A stretch of 64,000 bases of DNA from JANWVO01 sp037446555 (GTDB lineage Bacteria; Acidobacteriota; Terriglobia; Bryobacterales; Bryobacteraceae): contig JBBIIK010000013.1 in assembly GCA_037446555.1 (NCBI GenBank), positions 1-64,000 of the forward strand. Direction: 5' to 3'. The notes under the pieces are model-generated. The model ran no database searches, was not told the DNA's origin, and saw only the letters and a list, made by a program, of their open reading frames with translations. Positions 7,583-16,788 of this stretch are shown piece by piece. How positions within the stretch are numbered: position 1 is the first letter of the stretch; every line of letters starts with the position of its first letter. A program made the position numbers and the translations under genes.

Positions 7583-8794
7583 ATGTCCCACGCTGCACTG
7601 GTTCGTGAAGCCCTGGCTGCGGGAGAGGGGATCCTGCGGATGGCCCCCTGCTGGGTGCCGCGGTCGTTCCTCATGCCCGGCGGGCGGCTGAAGCTGCATC
7701 CCGATGATCTGTACGCGCTCGGCGCGCACCGCGGGGGCATCGACGAGCGGTGGTTTTCCTCCACGACGCGCGCAGACAACGGACCCGGCACGCCCGAGGA
7801 CGAGGGGCTGAGCTATGTCGAGGTCTCCGGAAGGCGCGTGTTGTTGAAGGAGGCGGTGGAGGAGATCGGCGACGAACTCTTGGGCGCGGATGTGATGCGC
7901 GAACACGGCGGCTTCAACATCCTGTGCAAGTTCTTCGACAATCTCGGCCCGATCCCGCACCACATGCACCAGATGGACGAGCACGCCGCGAAAGTCGGCC
8001 GGAAAGGAAAACCCGAAGCCTACTACTTCCCGCCGCAATACAACTTTCACGGCAACCATTTCCCTTACACGTTCATGGGGCTCGAGCCGGGCACATCGAA
8101 GGACGACGTGCGGCGGTGCCTCGAGCGCTGGAATCAGGGCGACAACGGCATCCTGTACCTCTCGCGCGCCTACAAGCTCGAACCCGGCACAGGCTGGCAA
8201 GTGGACGCGGGCGTCCTCCACGCGCCCGGATCGCTGGTCACCTACGAGCCGCAGGTGAACTCGGACGTGTTCGGGATGTTCCAGTCGATGGTGGAGGGCC
8301 GGGCGGTGCCGTGGGACCTGCTCGTCAAGGACGTGCCCCCGGAGCATCACCACGATCTTGACTACATCCTCTCGATGCTCGACTGGGAGAAAAACGTCGA
8401 TCCCGAGTTCGGCAAGCACAACAAAGTCTTCCCGAAGCCGGCGCGCAACGAGGCGGCGATGGCGGAAGAAGGATACCGCGAAGTGTGGATCACCTACGGG
8501 CGGCCGTGGTATTCGGCCAAGGAACTCACCGTGATGCCGGGGCAGAGCGTGGTGATCCGCGATGCGGCGGCCTACGGGATGATCCTCACGCAGGGCTACG
8601 GGCAGGTGGGAGTGCACGAGGCGGAGACGCCGACGCTGATCCGCTTCGGGCAGATGACGAAGGACGAGTTTTTCGTGACGCGCGCCGCCGCCGAAGCCGG
8701 AGTGCGAATCACAAACCGCAGCGGCTGGGAGCCGCTGGTGATGCTGAAACATTTCGGCCCGGGCAACCCGGACGCCGCCCATCTGATTCAGTGA
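7583..8794 (+). CDS. Cupin-type protein related to mannose-6-phosphate isomerase
   Basis: The 403-residue protein carries metal-ligand-like blocks of type I phosphomannose isomerases and related cupins: PIPHHMHQMDEHA around residue 125, GKPEAYYF around 143 (the K-P-E block), and a later DAGVLHAPGSL. A second jelly-roll appears likely in the C-terminal half (ELTVMPGQSVVIRDAAAYG). The substrate is unknown. AAGGAG six bases before the ATG gives a firm start. It heads an operon with a TIM-barrel sugar isomerase/epimerase and an oxidoreductase, so a sugar or cyclitol substrate is likely. Confidence 0.65.
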   Translation: MSHAALVREALAAGEGILRMAPCWVPRSFLMPGGRLKLHPDDLYALGAHRGGIDERWFSSTTRADNGPGTPEDEGLSYVEVSGRRVLLKEAVEEIGDELLGADVMREHGGFNILCKFFDNLGPIPHHMHQMDEHAAKVGRKGKPEAYYFPPQYNFHGNHFPYTFMGLEPGTSKDDVRRCLERWNQGDNGILYLSRAYKLEPGTGWQVDAGVLHAPGSLVTYEPQVNSDVFGMFQSMVEGRAVPWDLLVKDVPPEHHHDLDYILSMLDWEKNVDPEFGKHNKVFPKPARNEAAMAEEGYREVWITYGRPWYSAKELTVMPGQSVVIRDAAAYGMILTQGYGQVGVHEAETPTLIRFGQMTKDEFFVTRAAAEAGVRITNRSGWEPLVMLKHFGPGNPDAAHLIQ

Positions 8795-8810
8795 GGCAAG
8801 GAGAACAGCC

Positions 8811-9755
8811 ATGAAAATCTCGATCGGAAGCTGGGCCTATACGATCGGCCCGTGGGCGGCGCGTCCGGTACCGTTCGACACGGTGCTCGAGAAGCTGAAG
8901 GCGCTCCGGTTCGACGGCGTGGAGCTCGGCGCATTCCCGCCGCATCCGAACCCGGGCAACCCGAACGGGCCGGACAATGAATGGCCGGGCGCGATGCCGC
9001 AGAAGGGGCAGCGGGCGGAATTACGGGCCCAAATGCAGGAAATCGGTCTGGAATTCAGCGGGATTGCGGCCAATTTGTGGGGCGAGAAGCTGATCAATAC
9101 GGACGACCCCTCGAAATATATCCAGGAATTCCGCCGCAATGCCGAGTTCGCCGCCGACCTGGGGATTCCGGCGGTCCGCGTGGACACGGTACAGCCGCCG
9201 ACGATCCTTCGGAAGGTGGACGCGCAGACGGCGATGGAACGCGTCGTCACGGCCTGGAAGGCCTGCTGCGATATCGCTGCGGATTTCGGCGTCGACGTCG
9301 TCTGGGAGTTCGAGCCCGGCTTCGCCTTCAACAAGCCCTCGGAGATCGTTCGCATCCATGACGCGGTGGACAAGCCGAACTTCGGACTGCTCTACGACAC
9401 CTGCCACGGGCAGATGACAGGCGTGGTGGGTGCGAGGCAGGAAGGAGGAAAAGAGGTCTTCGGCTCGCAGATCGACTTCATCCGGATGCTGGACGGGCGC
9501 ATCCGGCACATTCACGTGATCGACAGTGACAACTCGTGCCACAAAGACGCGGAAGGCAACGACGAGACCTCGGCACATCCGCCTTTCGGCCTCGGCGTGC
9601 TTGATTTCGACACCATTTTTCCGGCGCTGCTGAAGGCTGCGCGGCTCAAGCATGGCTGGGTGACCATCGACCTCTGCTTCTGGCCGGACGCCTGGGAGGC
9701 GACGGCGAGTTGCAAACGGGCCGCGGATGAACTGGTGGCGAGGTACGCGTCATGA
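8811..9755 (+). CDS. Sugar phosphate isomerase/epimerase (xylose-isomerase-like TIM barrel)
   Basis: The 314-residue protein has features of the AP-endonuclease-2/xylose-isomerase-like TIM barrels: FDGVELGAFPPHP near the N-terminus, VWEFEPGFAFNKPSE (glutamate metal ligand), NFGLLYDTCHG (Asp/His ligands), IRHIHVIDSD and HPPFGLGVLDF. Family members epimerise or isomerise keto sugars and inosose using a divalent metal. It sits 16 bases after the cupin gene with AGGAGA as ribosome-binding site, and its TGA overlaps the next ATG, so the three genes form one unit. Confidence 0.8.
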   Translation: MKISIGSWAYTIGPWAARPVPFDTVLEKLKALRFDGVELGAFPPHPNPGNPNGPDNEWPGAMPQKGQRAELRAQMQEIGLEFSGIAANLWGEKLINTDDPSKYIQEFRRNAEFAADLGIPAVRVDTVQPPTILRKVDAQTAMERVVTAWKACCDIAADFGVDVVWEFEPGFAFNKPSEIVRIHDAVDKPNFGLLYDTCHGQMTGVVGARQEGGKEVFGSQIDFIRMLDGRIRHIHVIDSDNSCHKDAEGNDETSAHPPFGLGVLDFDTIFPALLKAARLKHGWVTIDLCFWPDAWEATASCKRAADELVARYAS

Positions 9756-10897
9756 AAGACCTGCGGATCGCGATGATCGGCTACGGCTTCATGGGCCGGG
9801 CGCACACGAACGCCTACAAGCGGCTGGCGGACTTCTTCCCCGTCTCGCACCGGCCGGTGCTGCAAGCCGCTTGCGGGCGCAACGAGGAGAAGACGCGCGC
9901 GTTCGCCTCCGCCTGGGGCTATGCGCGGGTGGAGACGGACTGGCGCGGGGCGGTGGAGGCGCCGGACGTGGATCTGGTGGACGTCTGCGCGCCCAACGAC
10001 ATGCACGCGGAGATCGCCATCGCCGCCGCCCGGGCGGGCAAGATGGTGCTGTGCGAAAAGCCCCTGGCGCGCACGCTGGAGGAGGCGGAGGCGATGGTGG
10101 AAGCGGTCGAGCGCGCGGGCGTCCCCAACATGGTCTGGTACAACTACCGCCGCGTGCCCGCTGTTGCGCTGGCGCGGCAACTGGTGGATGAGGGCCGTAT
10201 TGGACGCCCCTTCCACTACCGGACGAACTTTCTTCAGGACTGGACCATCTCGCCGGACGTGCCGCAGGGAGGCGCGGCGCTCTGGCGGCTGGACGTCCAT
10301 GCGGCGGGCAGCGGCGTCACCGGAGATTTGCTGGCACACAACATCGACACGGCCATGTACCTCAACGGCGCCATCACGCGCGTGGTGGCGCGCACGGAGA
10401 CGTTCGTCAAGGAAAGGCTGCATGCGCTCACCGGGAAGGTGGAGCCGGTGGGGATCGACGACGCCAGCCTCTTCATCGCCGAATTTGCCAACGGCTCGCT
10501 CGGGCTGTTCGAGGCCACGCGTTACGCCCGCGGGCACAAGGCGGCGAAGATGCTGGAGCTGAACGGCTCGGACGGCTCGCTGCGGTTTCAACTCGAGGAG
10601 ATGGAGTATCTCGACTACTTCGAGTACCCGGCCGTCCCCGGCCATGTGCGCGGCTGGCGGCGCATCCATGTCACCAACTCCGAGCACCCCTACATGGACC
10701 GCTACTGGGTGCCCGGGCTCGTGATCGGCTACGAGCACACGTTCCTGAACGCGCTGGCAGACTTCGTGCGCGGGCTCGAAACGGGCCAGCCCGCGCAGCC
10801 GGATTTCCGCAACGCGCTCCAGACGCAGCGAGTGTGCGATGCGGTTTTGCGAAGCGCGCGCGGGGGGCGGTGGGTGGCAACAGGCGTCACGCTCTGA
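9752..10897 (+). CDS. Gfo/Idh/MocA-family NAD(P)-dependent oxidoreductase
   Basis: A 381-residue cytoplasmic dehydrogenase. The N-terminal Rossmann fold begins IAMIGYGFMGRAHTNAY and contains DLVDVCAPNDMHAEIA and the family signature CEKPLARTLEEAEAM, whose lysine is usually catalytic. The C-terminal alpha/beta domain binds the sugar or cyclitol. It overlaps the upstream isomerase by four bases (ATGA) and is the last gene of the operon, consistent with an oxidation/isomerisation pathway for a sugar or inositol-like compound. Confidence 0.85.
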   Translation: MKDLRIAMIGYGFMGRAHTNAYKRLADFFPVSHRPVLQAACGRNEEKTRAFASAWGYARVETDWRGAVEAPDVDLVDVCAPNDMHAEIAIAAARAGKMVLCEKPLARTLEEAEAMVEAVERAGVPNMVWYNYRRVPAVALARQLVDEGRIGRPFHYRTNFLQDWTISPDVPQGGAALWRLDVHAAGSGVTGDLLAHNIDTAMYLNGAITRVVARTETFVKERLHALTGKVEPVGIDDASLFIAEFANGSLGLFEATRYARGHKAAKMLELNGSDGSLRFQLEEMEYLDYFEYPAVPGHVRGWRRIHVTNSEHPYMDRYWVPGLVIGYEHTFLNALADFVRGLETGQPAQPDFRNALQTQRVCDAVLRSARGGRWVATGVTL

Positions 10898-10909
10898 GGC
10901 TCCGCCGGC

Positions 10910-11071
10910 TCAACGGGCAGCCATCAGGAACGGCTGGCCTTCCGGAGTCTGCGCCCAGAACAGGATGGCGACGAGGGCCAGCAGCGCGGCCAGCGTGATC
11001 AGCACGACGCCGGCGAGCTTGAGCCACGCAAGCACCCTCGGATCGGGATGGAGGAGATGCGCGTGCCTCAT
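10910..11071 (-). CDS. Small single-span membrane protein
   Basis: A 53-residue frame starts MRHAHLLHPDPRVLAW, followed by an unbroken hydrophobic segment (about residues 18-39, GVVLITLAALLALVAI) and the tail QTPEGQPFLMAAR. GGAGG five bases before the ATG is an excellent ribosome-binding site. It lies 42 bases downstream of the saccharopine-dehydrogenase-like gene on the same strand. A single membrane helix with a histidine-rich cytoplasmic N-terminus suggests a small membrane adaptor, but no function can be assigned. Confidence 0.6.
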   Translation of the reverse strand: MRHAHLLHPDPRVLAWLKLAGVVLITLAALLALVAILFWAQTPEGQPFLMAAR

Positions 11072-11113
11072 CGGACACCTCCATCTGCAATATAGGTCCC
11101 CGCAGACGCGGGA

Positions 11114-12235
11114 TCAAGCCCCGGCGAGCCTCTCCACGGCCTCTGTGAAGCCCACGCCGCGTTCGCCGAGCATCGCCATCATGGCGCGACAGAGCTCCTC
11201 GTCGAAACCCAGCGCCTCGGGAGGATGCACGCCGGGGCGGCGGAAGCGGCCCTCGAGCAGAAGCCGCGCGGCGGCGGTGGCCGTGAATCCCGTGGTGCGC
11301 GCCATCGACAGCAGCCCGCTGGCAGCGTCGTAGTGATCGACGAGATCCATCGTGAGACGGACGGGCGCGCCGCCGGGCGCTTCGCCCTCAAACAGCAGGC
11401 GCATCACGGTGAGATCGGCCTCGCCGGGCTCGAACCGCCACGCGCGGCGCGCCACGGTGGCGAGCGCGGGCAGCACGTCGGGCGCAAAGAAGCCCGCGTT
11501 GCGCAGCCGCACGAGGAACTCGTAGTGCTGTGGGTGGCGCAGCGTTTTCTCGACGAGCGTGGGCACCTCCGGCAGGGAGGCGAGAAGCGTCCGGATGCCG
11601 TCGGTGTGGAACGCCGTCAGCGGGCCGGTTTCGGCGAACTCCACCTTCTCGGCGCCGGAGAGCGGATCGAGCGTGCACGGTTGGCCGCCGATGCGGAAGC
11701 GGCACGGGCGCGTGTACTCGTCGATGACGCTCTCTGCGGCGAACGGATTCTTGTAGAACCACGGCGGGCGGGGCTCGCGGGGGAGGCCGCCGACGTAGCA
11801 GACGTAGCGGCCGAGGCGCGTGAAACGCGCGCGCGCCACATGCGCGGCGGCGATATTGGACAGGCCGGGGCAGACGCCGCAGTCGGCGATCACGGTGGCG
11901 CCGCGCGCGGCGGCAAGCGCGTTCAGCTCTGCCGGGTCCTCTTCCGTGAAGGAGATGTCGACGACGTCCTTGCCCATTTCGATCAGGCGCTCGAGCACGC
12001 GCATGCCGATGGCGCCGGGCATGGCGGAAAGCACAACGTCGGCGCCGCCCGCGATCCGCTCCATCTCGCCCGGCGCGAGCACGTCGGCCTGGACGGGACG
12101 GCAGGGCCAGCGAGAGACGAACTCCAGCGATCCGGCGCCGAGATCGGCCACGGTGACCTCGTGCTCGCGGCACAGATCGAAGACCATGGCGCGCCCGATC
12201 AGGCCGGCCCCGAGCACTGCCACACGGCGGCGCAT
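11114..12235 (-). CDS. Saccharopine dehydrogenase-family oxidoreductase
   Basis: The 373-residue protein starts with a dinucleotide-binding fold (RRVAVLGAGLIGRAMVFDL). It contains family blocks ADVVLSAMPGAIG, DISFTEEDPAEL and ADCGVCPGLSN. Relatives include saccharopine dehydrogenase, lysine 6-dehydrogenase and carboxynorspermidine synthase; the exact substrate cannot be told. Its ATG overlaps the stop of the uridine-kinase-like gene (TGATG), with GGAGGGA upstream, so it is translationally coupled. It belongs to the smc transcription unit. Confidence 0.75.
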   Translation of the reverse strand: MRRRVAVLGAGLIGRAMVFDLCREHEVTVADLGAGSLEFVSRWPCRPVQADVLAPGEMERIAGGADVVLSAMPGAIGMRVLERLIEMGKDVVDISFTEEDPAELNALAAARGATVIADCGVCPGLSNIAAAHVARARFTRLGRYVCYVGGLPREPRPPWFYKNPFAAESVIDEYTRPCRFRIGGQPCTLDPLSGAEKVEFAETGPLTAFHTDGIRTLLASLPEVPTLVEKTLRHPQHYEFLVRLRNAGFFAPDVLPALATVARRAWRFEPGEADLTVMRLLFEGEAPGGAPVRLTMDLVDHYDAASGLLSMARTTGFTATAAARLLLEGRFRRPGVHPPEALGFDEELCRAMMAMLGERGVGFTEAVERLAGA

Positions 12236-12879
12236 CAGTGTCCCTCCACGGCGGCGCCCAGCCGGGCGCGGATCAGCTCCAGCGCGCGCGGGCCGCGGAT
12301 CTCCAGCTCTTCCTCGCCTGAAAGCACGAGGTCGGCGAAGGCGCGGGTGGGCCGGATGAAGCGGTCCGCGCCGGGCTTCACCGTGGCTTCGAACTGCCCG
12401 AGCACGCTCTCCGGCGTGCGGCCGCGCTCGCGCGTGTCGCGCTCCAGCCGGCGGGTGAGGCAAAGTTCATCGGACGCGTCCACGAACAGTTTCACGAAGT
12501 AATGTTCGCGCAGTTCCGGCCAGTACAGCGCGAAGAGGCCTTCGATCACAACCAGGCCCGAGGGCACGATGCGCTCGGCGCCGCGGGCGCGGGCGTGGGT
12601 GGCGAAGTCGTAGAGCGGGGCTGCTACCGGCTCGCCGCGGGCAAGGGCGGCGACGTCATGGAGGATGGCCTGGTGATCGACCGCCGCCGGCTCGTCGAAG
12701 TTTGTCCTCGCGCGTTCCTCCAGCGGCAGGTGCACGAGATCGATGTAGTAATGATCGAGATTCAGCACCGGCGCGGCCAGGCGCGCGGCCAGCCAGCGGG
12801 CCAGCTCGGTCTTGCCGGCGCAGGAAGGACCGGCGATCCCGACGAGCCGGGACGGCAACGCGCCGGGGGCAGGCGGCAT
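12235..12879 (-). CDS. Uridine kinase-like P-loop kinase
   Basis: The 214-residue protein has a Walker A motif (GIAGPSCAGKTELARW, residues 13-28) and the uridine-kinase/PRK-type NFDEPAAVD block. It also has YDFATHAR and VVIEGLFALYWPELRE. These are characteristic of nucleoside kinases that phosphorylate uridine/cytidine for pyrimidine salvage, though the family also includes other small-molecule kinases. It begins three bases after the smc stop and overlaps the next gene by one base. Confidence 0.75.
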   Translation of the reverse strand: MPPAPGALPSRLVGIAGPSCAGKTELARWLAARLAAPVLNLDHYYIDLVHLPLEERARTNFDEPAAVDHQAILHDVAALARGEPVAAPLYDFATHARARGAERIVPSGLVVIEGLFALYWPELREHYFVKLFVDASDELCLTRRLERDTRERGRTPESVLGQFEATVKPGADRFIRPTRAFADLVLSGEEELEIRGPRALELIRARLGAAVEGH

Positions 12880-12882
12880 GGC

Positions 12883-15800
12883 TCAGGCCCTCGCGGCGGT
12901 CTGCAACGGTGCGCCCGCCTGCGGTGGCGGCGCGGCAGCCGGTTGGAGCTTGACGCTCACCAGCTTGGAGACGCCCTGCTCCTGCATGGTGACGCCGTAG
13001 AGCATCTCGGCGGCTTCCATGGTTTTCTTGGCGTGCGTGATGACGATGAACTGCGTGTGCTCGGCCATCTCCTTGAGCAGGGCAGCGAGGCGGCCTACGT
13101 TGGCCTCATCGAGCGGCGCGTCCACCTCGTCGAGCACGCAGAAGGGGCTCGGCTGGTACTGGAAGATGGCCATCAGCAGAGCGATGGCGGTGAGCGCCTT
13201 TTCGCCGCCGGACAGCAGCAGCACGTTCTGGAGCCGCTTGCCGGGCGGCTGCGCCACGATCTCGATGCCCTGGTCAAGCGCGTCTCCCTCGCCGGTGAGC
13301 CGCATCTCGCCGATGCCGCCGCCGAACAGCGTGCGGAACATCGTGCGGAAGTTCTCGTTGATCACCGCGAAAGCCTCGGTGAACCGCTTGCGCGACTCGG
13401 TGTCGATTTCGCGGATCGTGTTTTCGGTGTCGCGGATCGAGTCGAGAAGATCCTGCCGCTGCGTGTTCAGGAAGTCGTAGCGCTGCTGCGCCTCCTGGTA
13501 TTCGCTGAGCGCTTCGGGGTTGACCGGGCCCAGGGCCTCGATGCGGCGGCGCAGGTCGGCGGCCTTCTCTTCGGCCTCGGCCACGGCAAGCTCGTCGAGC
13601 TCAACAGGCGCACCGGCTGCGGCTTCCGCCCCGGCCGCCGTTGCCTCCGGCTGAGCTTCCGTCTGTGCATCCGTCTCCGCGGCAGCGGCGCCGGACTGCT
13701 TCAGCATGAACTGCGCGGCCGCCTCGACGACGGGAACGCCAAGGTCCTTGCGGCAGTTCTCGTCCAGGTGCTTCAGGTCCGACTGGCGGCGGACCAGATC
13801 CAGCTCGATCTGGGCGCGGCGATCCTGGGCGGCGGCCAGTTCCAGCCGCGTGGCCTTGACGCGCTCTTCGCTCTCTGCGAGCACGGTGCGCTGCGCGGCC
13901 TCCTTCTCGGCCAGCGTGGCGGCCTCCAGCCCGGCCTGCTCCAACGCGGCGGCGATCTGCGTGGCGCGGTCCTCCAGCGCCAGGTTCAGCTCGAGCAACT
14001 GGTTGCGCTTCAGCGCCAGGCGCTCCATCTCTTCGGCCAAGGCGCGGCGGCGCGAGGAGGTCTCCTGAATCTCCCGGTCGAGCCGCTCGAGCGACTGCTG
14101 GACGCCGCGGCGGCGCTCCTCGCATCCGGCCAGCTCCACGCGGAGCACGGCGTGCTCCTCGCCGGAGGCGTCGAGCTGCTGCTTCAACGCTTCCAGTTCG
14201 GCGCGGGCGGCTTCCAGTTGCGACTCGATGCCGGCGCGCTGCTGCTCCTTTTCTTCGGCCAGCCGGACCTTGGATTCGCGCTCCGCGGCGGCGCGTTCGG
14301 CGTCGCGGTTCAGACGGTCGAGTTCGACGCCCGCCAGCGAGAGCCGCTGTTCGGCCCGCTGCTGCTCCTCGTGCAGCTTGCGCATCTCCTGATCGAGGAG
14401 CAGCGTCTCTTTTTCCTGCCGTTGCTGCTGGGCGCGAAGCTGTTCCAACGTTTCGGCGAGCGCGTGAATGGCGGCTTCGAGATGTTCGAGTTCCTGCTGC
14501 GCGGCGGCCTGTTCGGACTGGCGCTTCTCGAGAAGGCCGGAGATCTCGCGCAGCTCGCGCTTCAGCGCCAGCGGGCCGGCGCCGGTGCGGCGGCCGCCGG
14601 TGACGGCCTGCCCGTGATAGCAGACGCCGTCGGAGAGCAGGAAGAACAGGTCCGGGTGGACGGCGGCCAGACGCTGCGCGGCCTCGCGCGATTCGGCCAG
14701 GAAGCAGCGGGCGAGGCGAGGCAGCAGGGCGGCGGGGGCGTTAGTCAGGCCGTTGGTGAAGCGGATGCCCTCGCTGAGCCGGCCAACGATCCCGGTTTCG
14801 GGGCCGATGGCCGGCTCGGGGACGGGGGAGGACACGGCAGGGGCGCTGCCGTGCAAATTCGGCTCGACGAGGAACGTAGCGCGGCCGTCGAGGTCGCCGC
14901 GCAGCAGTTCGATGCCCTTGCGGGCCTCGTCCCAGGACTTGACGACCACGTATTCCAGCTCTTCGTGCAGGAACTCTTCGGCCGCCTTTTCAAATTCCGG
15001 GTGGGAGAGCTCGATGAAATCGGCCAGCACGCCGGCGGGCGTGAAGTCATCGGTTTCGCCACGCTGCGCCGCCTGAAAGAGGCGCTTGACGGAGTCGGTG
15101 GTATAGGCGCGGTGAGAAAGGATCTGGCTGAGCGAATCGCGGCGCGCGCGGAGCGAGCCGGCCTCGTGGCGGACGGCGTCCAGCCGCTTGCGCGTCTCGG
15201 CCGCCAGGGCGCGCTTCTCCTGTAATTCGCGTTCGGTCCCGGCGCGCCGGTCCTGGGTGGATTCGAGTTCGAGCTGGCGCTCCGCGAGCTGGCGCGAGAG
15301 CTCGCCGCGGGCGGCGCGGATGCGGCCCAGATCGGCCTCGGCGGCTTCGGCGTCCTTGCGCACGCGGGCGCGGTCGCGCTCGATGGCGGAGAGGAAGGTT
15401 TCGATCTGCGCCAACTGGTTCCGCAGCGAAGCGGCCTCGCCGAGCAGCGACACCACGCGGCGCCGCATCTCTTCGAGCGCGCGCTCCTTCTGCCCGAGCT
15501 GCGATTGCAGCGCGTCGCGCTTCTGCTGGGCGGCGGACAGCCGCGCCCGCGCATCCGCGGTGGCCGACTCCAGTTCGGCCAGCTGCGCGGCCAGGTGGCC
15601 GCGCTCCTGCTGCTGGCGCCCGGCGCGCGCGGCCAGTTGTTCGGTTTCCGTCTCGCCCTGCGCCAGCCGCTGCTCGATGCCGGAGATCTCGCGCGCCTGC
15701 GAGGCGATCTGGCCCTGGATGCGCTCGGCTTCGAGCTGCGATTCCGACACGCGCTGACGCGCCCCGGTGAGCGCCGCTTCCAGCCGGTAGAACTCCTCGC

Positions 15801-16788
15801 GCGCGTCGGCGATGGCGCGGTCCTCCGCATCCACGCGCGCCTGGAGCCCGGCGTAGGCGGCGTGGGCCGCTTCCAGCTCCGCGGCGATGCGGGCGGCTTC
15901 GTTCTCCAAGACGAGGTAGCGCCCGGCGAGCGCGATGCGGAGCTGCGCGTCCAGCTCGCCCTTCAGTTCCTCATACCGCCGCGCCTTGCCCGCCTGGCGC
16001 TTCAGCGAATTCACCTGCCGCGAGACTTCCTCCAGGATGTCGAACACGCGGGTCAGGTTCTGCTTGGCGCCTTCGAGCTTGGCCTCGGCCAGGCGGCGCT
16101 TGTTCTTGAACTTCGAGATGCCGCAGGCCTCTTCGATGACGGCGCGGCGGTCCAGCGGTTTGGAGGAGAGGATCTGGCCGATGCGGCCCTGCTCGATGAT
16201 GGCGTAAGACTCGGGCCCGAGCCCGGTACCCATGAACAGTTCCTGGATGTCGCGCAGGCGCGCGATCCGCCCGTTGATCAGATACTCGCTCTCGCCGGAA
16301 CGGAACAGGCGGCGGGTGACCGTGATCTCCTGGGCTTTTTCGGGCAGCGCCGCGGCCGGCTCGAGCGTCACCGCGGAGGGCGCGCCTTCCGGTTGCTCCT
16401 CCTTCTGGGTCTGGGCGTCCGGTTCGGCATGGCTCCCATTGTGGCCGTTGCTCCCGTTCGTCTTCGCGGCGGTCTCCGCCGTCTTGACGGGCTTCTGCCC
16501 GGGCACCTGAACCTGGCCCGCCGGGTCGACCAGCACCATGGTGACCTGCGCCATGCCGAGCGGCTTGCGGTCGCGCGTGCCGGCGAAGATCACATCCTCC
16601 ATCCGCGAGCCGCGCAACGACTTGGCCGACTGCTCGCCCAGCACCCAGCTGATGGCGTCGCTCAGGTTCGACTTGCCACACCCGTTCGGCCCCACGATGG
16701 CGGCCACGCCCCGGCCCGGAAAACGCATCTCGGTCCGGTCCGGGAAGGACTTGAAGCCCTGAAGTTCCACGCGTTTCAGAATCAGCAA
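12883..16788 (-). CDS. smc: Chromosome segregation protein SMC
   Basis: The 1301-residue protein is a full-length SMC ATPase that compacts and segregates chromosomes with ScpA/ScpB. Visible parts in order: N-terminal head with GFKSFPDRT and Walker A GPNGCGKSNLSDA (33-45); long coiled coil; hinge with HRAYTTDSVKRLF and HEELEYVVV; return coiled coil; C-terminal head with signature LLSGGEKALTAIAL and Walker B FCVLDEVDAPLDEANV. It is about 100 residues longer than usual because of a low-complexity insert at about 93-153, an A/E/T/Q-rich segment in the second coil (about 13610-13695) and a proline/alanine tail. The start is a TTG placed by homology (LILKRVELQGFKSF) with AGGA upstream. scpA and scpB are not nearby. 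Confidence 0.95.
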   Translation of the reverse strand: MLILKRVELQGFKSFPDRTEMRFPGRGVAAIVGPNGCGKSNLSDAISWVLGEQSAKSLRGSRMEDVIFAGTRDRKPLGMAQVTMVLVDPAGQVQVPGQKPVKTAETAAKTNGSNGHNGSHAEPDAQTQKEEQPEGAPSAVTLEPAAALPEKAQEITVTRRLFRSGESEYLINGRIARLRDIQELFMGTGLGPESYAIIEQGRIGQILSSKPLDRRAVIEEACGISKFKNKRRLAEAKLEGAKQNLTRVFDILEEVSRQVNSLKRQAGKARRYEELKGELDAQLRIALAGRYLVLENEAARIAAELEAAHAAYAGLQARVDAEDRAIADAREEFYRLEAALTGARQRVSESQLEAERIQGQIASQAREISGIEQRLAQGETETEQLAARAGRQQQERGHLAAQLAELESATADARARLSAAQQKRDALQSQLGQKERALEEMRRRVVSLLGEAASLRNQLAQIETFLSAIERDRARVRKDAEAAEADLGRIRAARGELSRQLAERQLELESTQDRRAGTERELQEKRALAAETRKRLDAVRHEAGSLRARRDSLSQILSHRAYTTDSVKRLFQAAQRGETDDFTPAGVLADFIELSHPEFEKAAEEFLHEELEYVVVKSWDEARKGIELLRGDLDGRATFLVEPNLHGSAPAVSSPVPEPAIGPETGIVGRLSEGIRFTNGLTNAPAALLPRLARCFLAESREAAQRLAAVHPDLFFLLSDGVCYHGQAVTGGRRTGAGPLALKRELREISGLLEKRQSEQAAAQQELEHLEAAIHALAETLEQLRAQQQRQEKETLLLDQEMRKLHEEQQRAEQRLSLAGVELDRLNRDAERAAAERESKVRLAEEKEQQRAGIESQLEAARAELEALKQQLDASGEEHAVLRVELAGCEERRRGVQQSLERLDREIQETSSRRRALAEEMERLALKRNQLLELNLALEDRATQIAAALEQAGLEAATLAEKEAAQRTVLAESEERVKATRLELAAAQDRRAQIELDLVRRQSDLKHLDENCRKDLGVPVVEAAAQFMLKQSGAAAAETDAQTEAQPEATAAGAEAAAGAPVELDELAVAEAEEKAADLRRRIEALGPVNPEALSEYQEAQQRYDFLNTQRQDLLDSIRDTENTIREIDTESRKRFTEAFAVINENFRTMFRTLFGGGIGEMRLTGEGDALDQGIEIVAQPPGKRLQNVLLLSGGEKALTAIALLMAIFQYQPSPFCVLDEVDAPLDEANVGRLAALLKEMAEHTQFIVITHAKKTMEAAEMLYGVTMQEQGVSKLVSVKLQPAAAPPPQAGAPLQTAARA

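Noticed and set aside
12502..15225. Very long open frame antisense to smc
   Set aside because: It mirrors the third-position GC bias of smc; its translation is low-complexity and has no recognisable domain.
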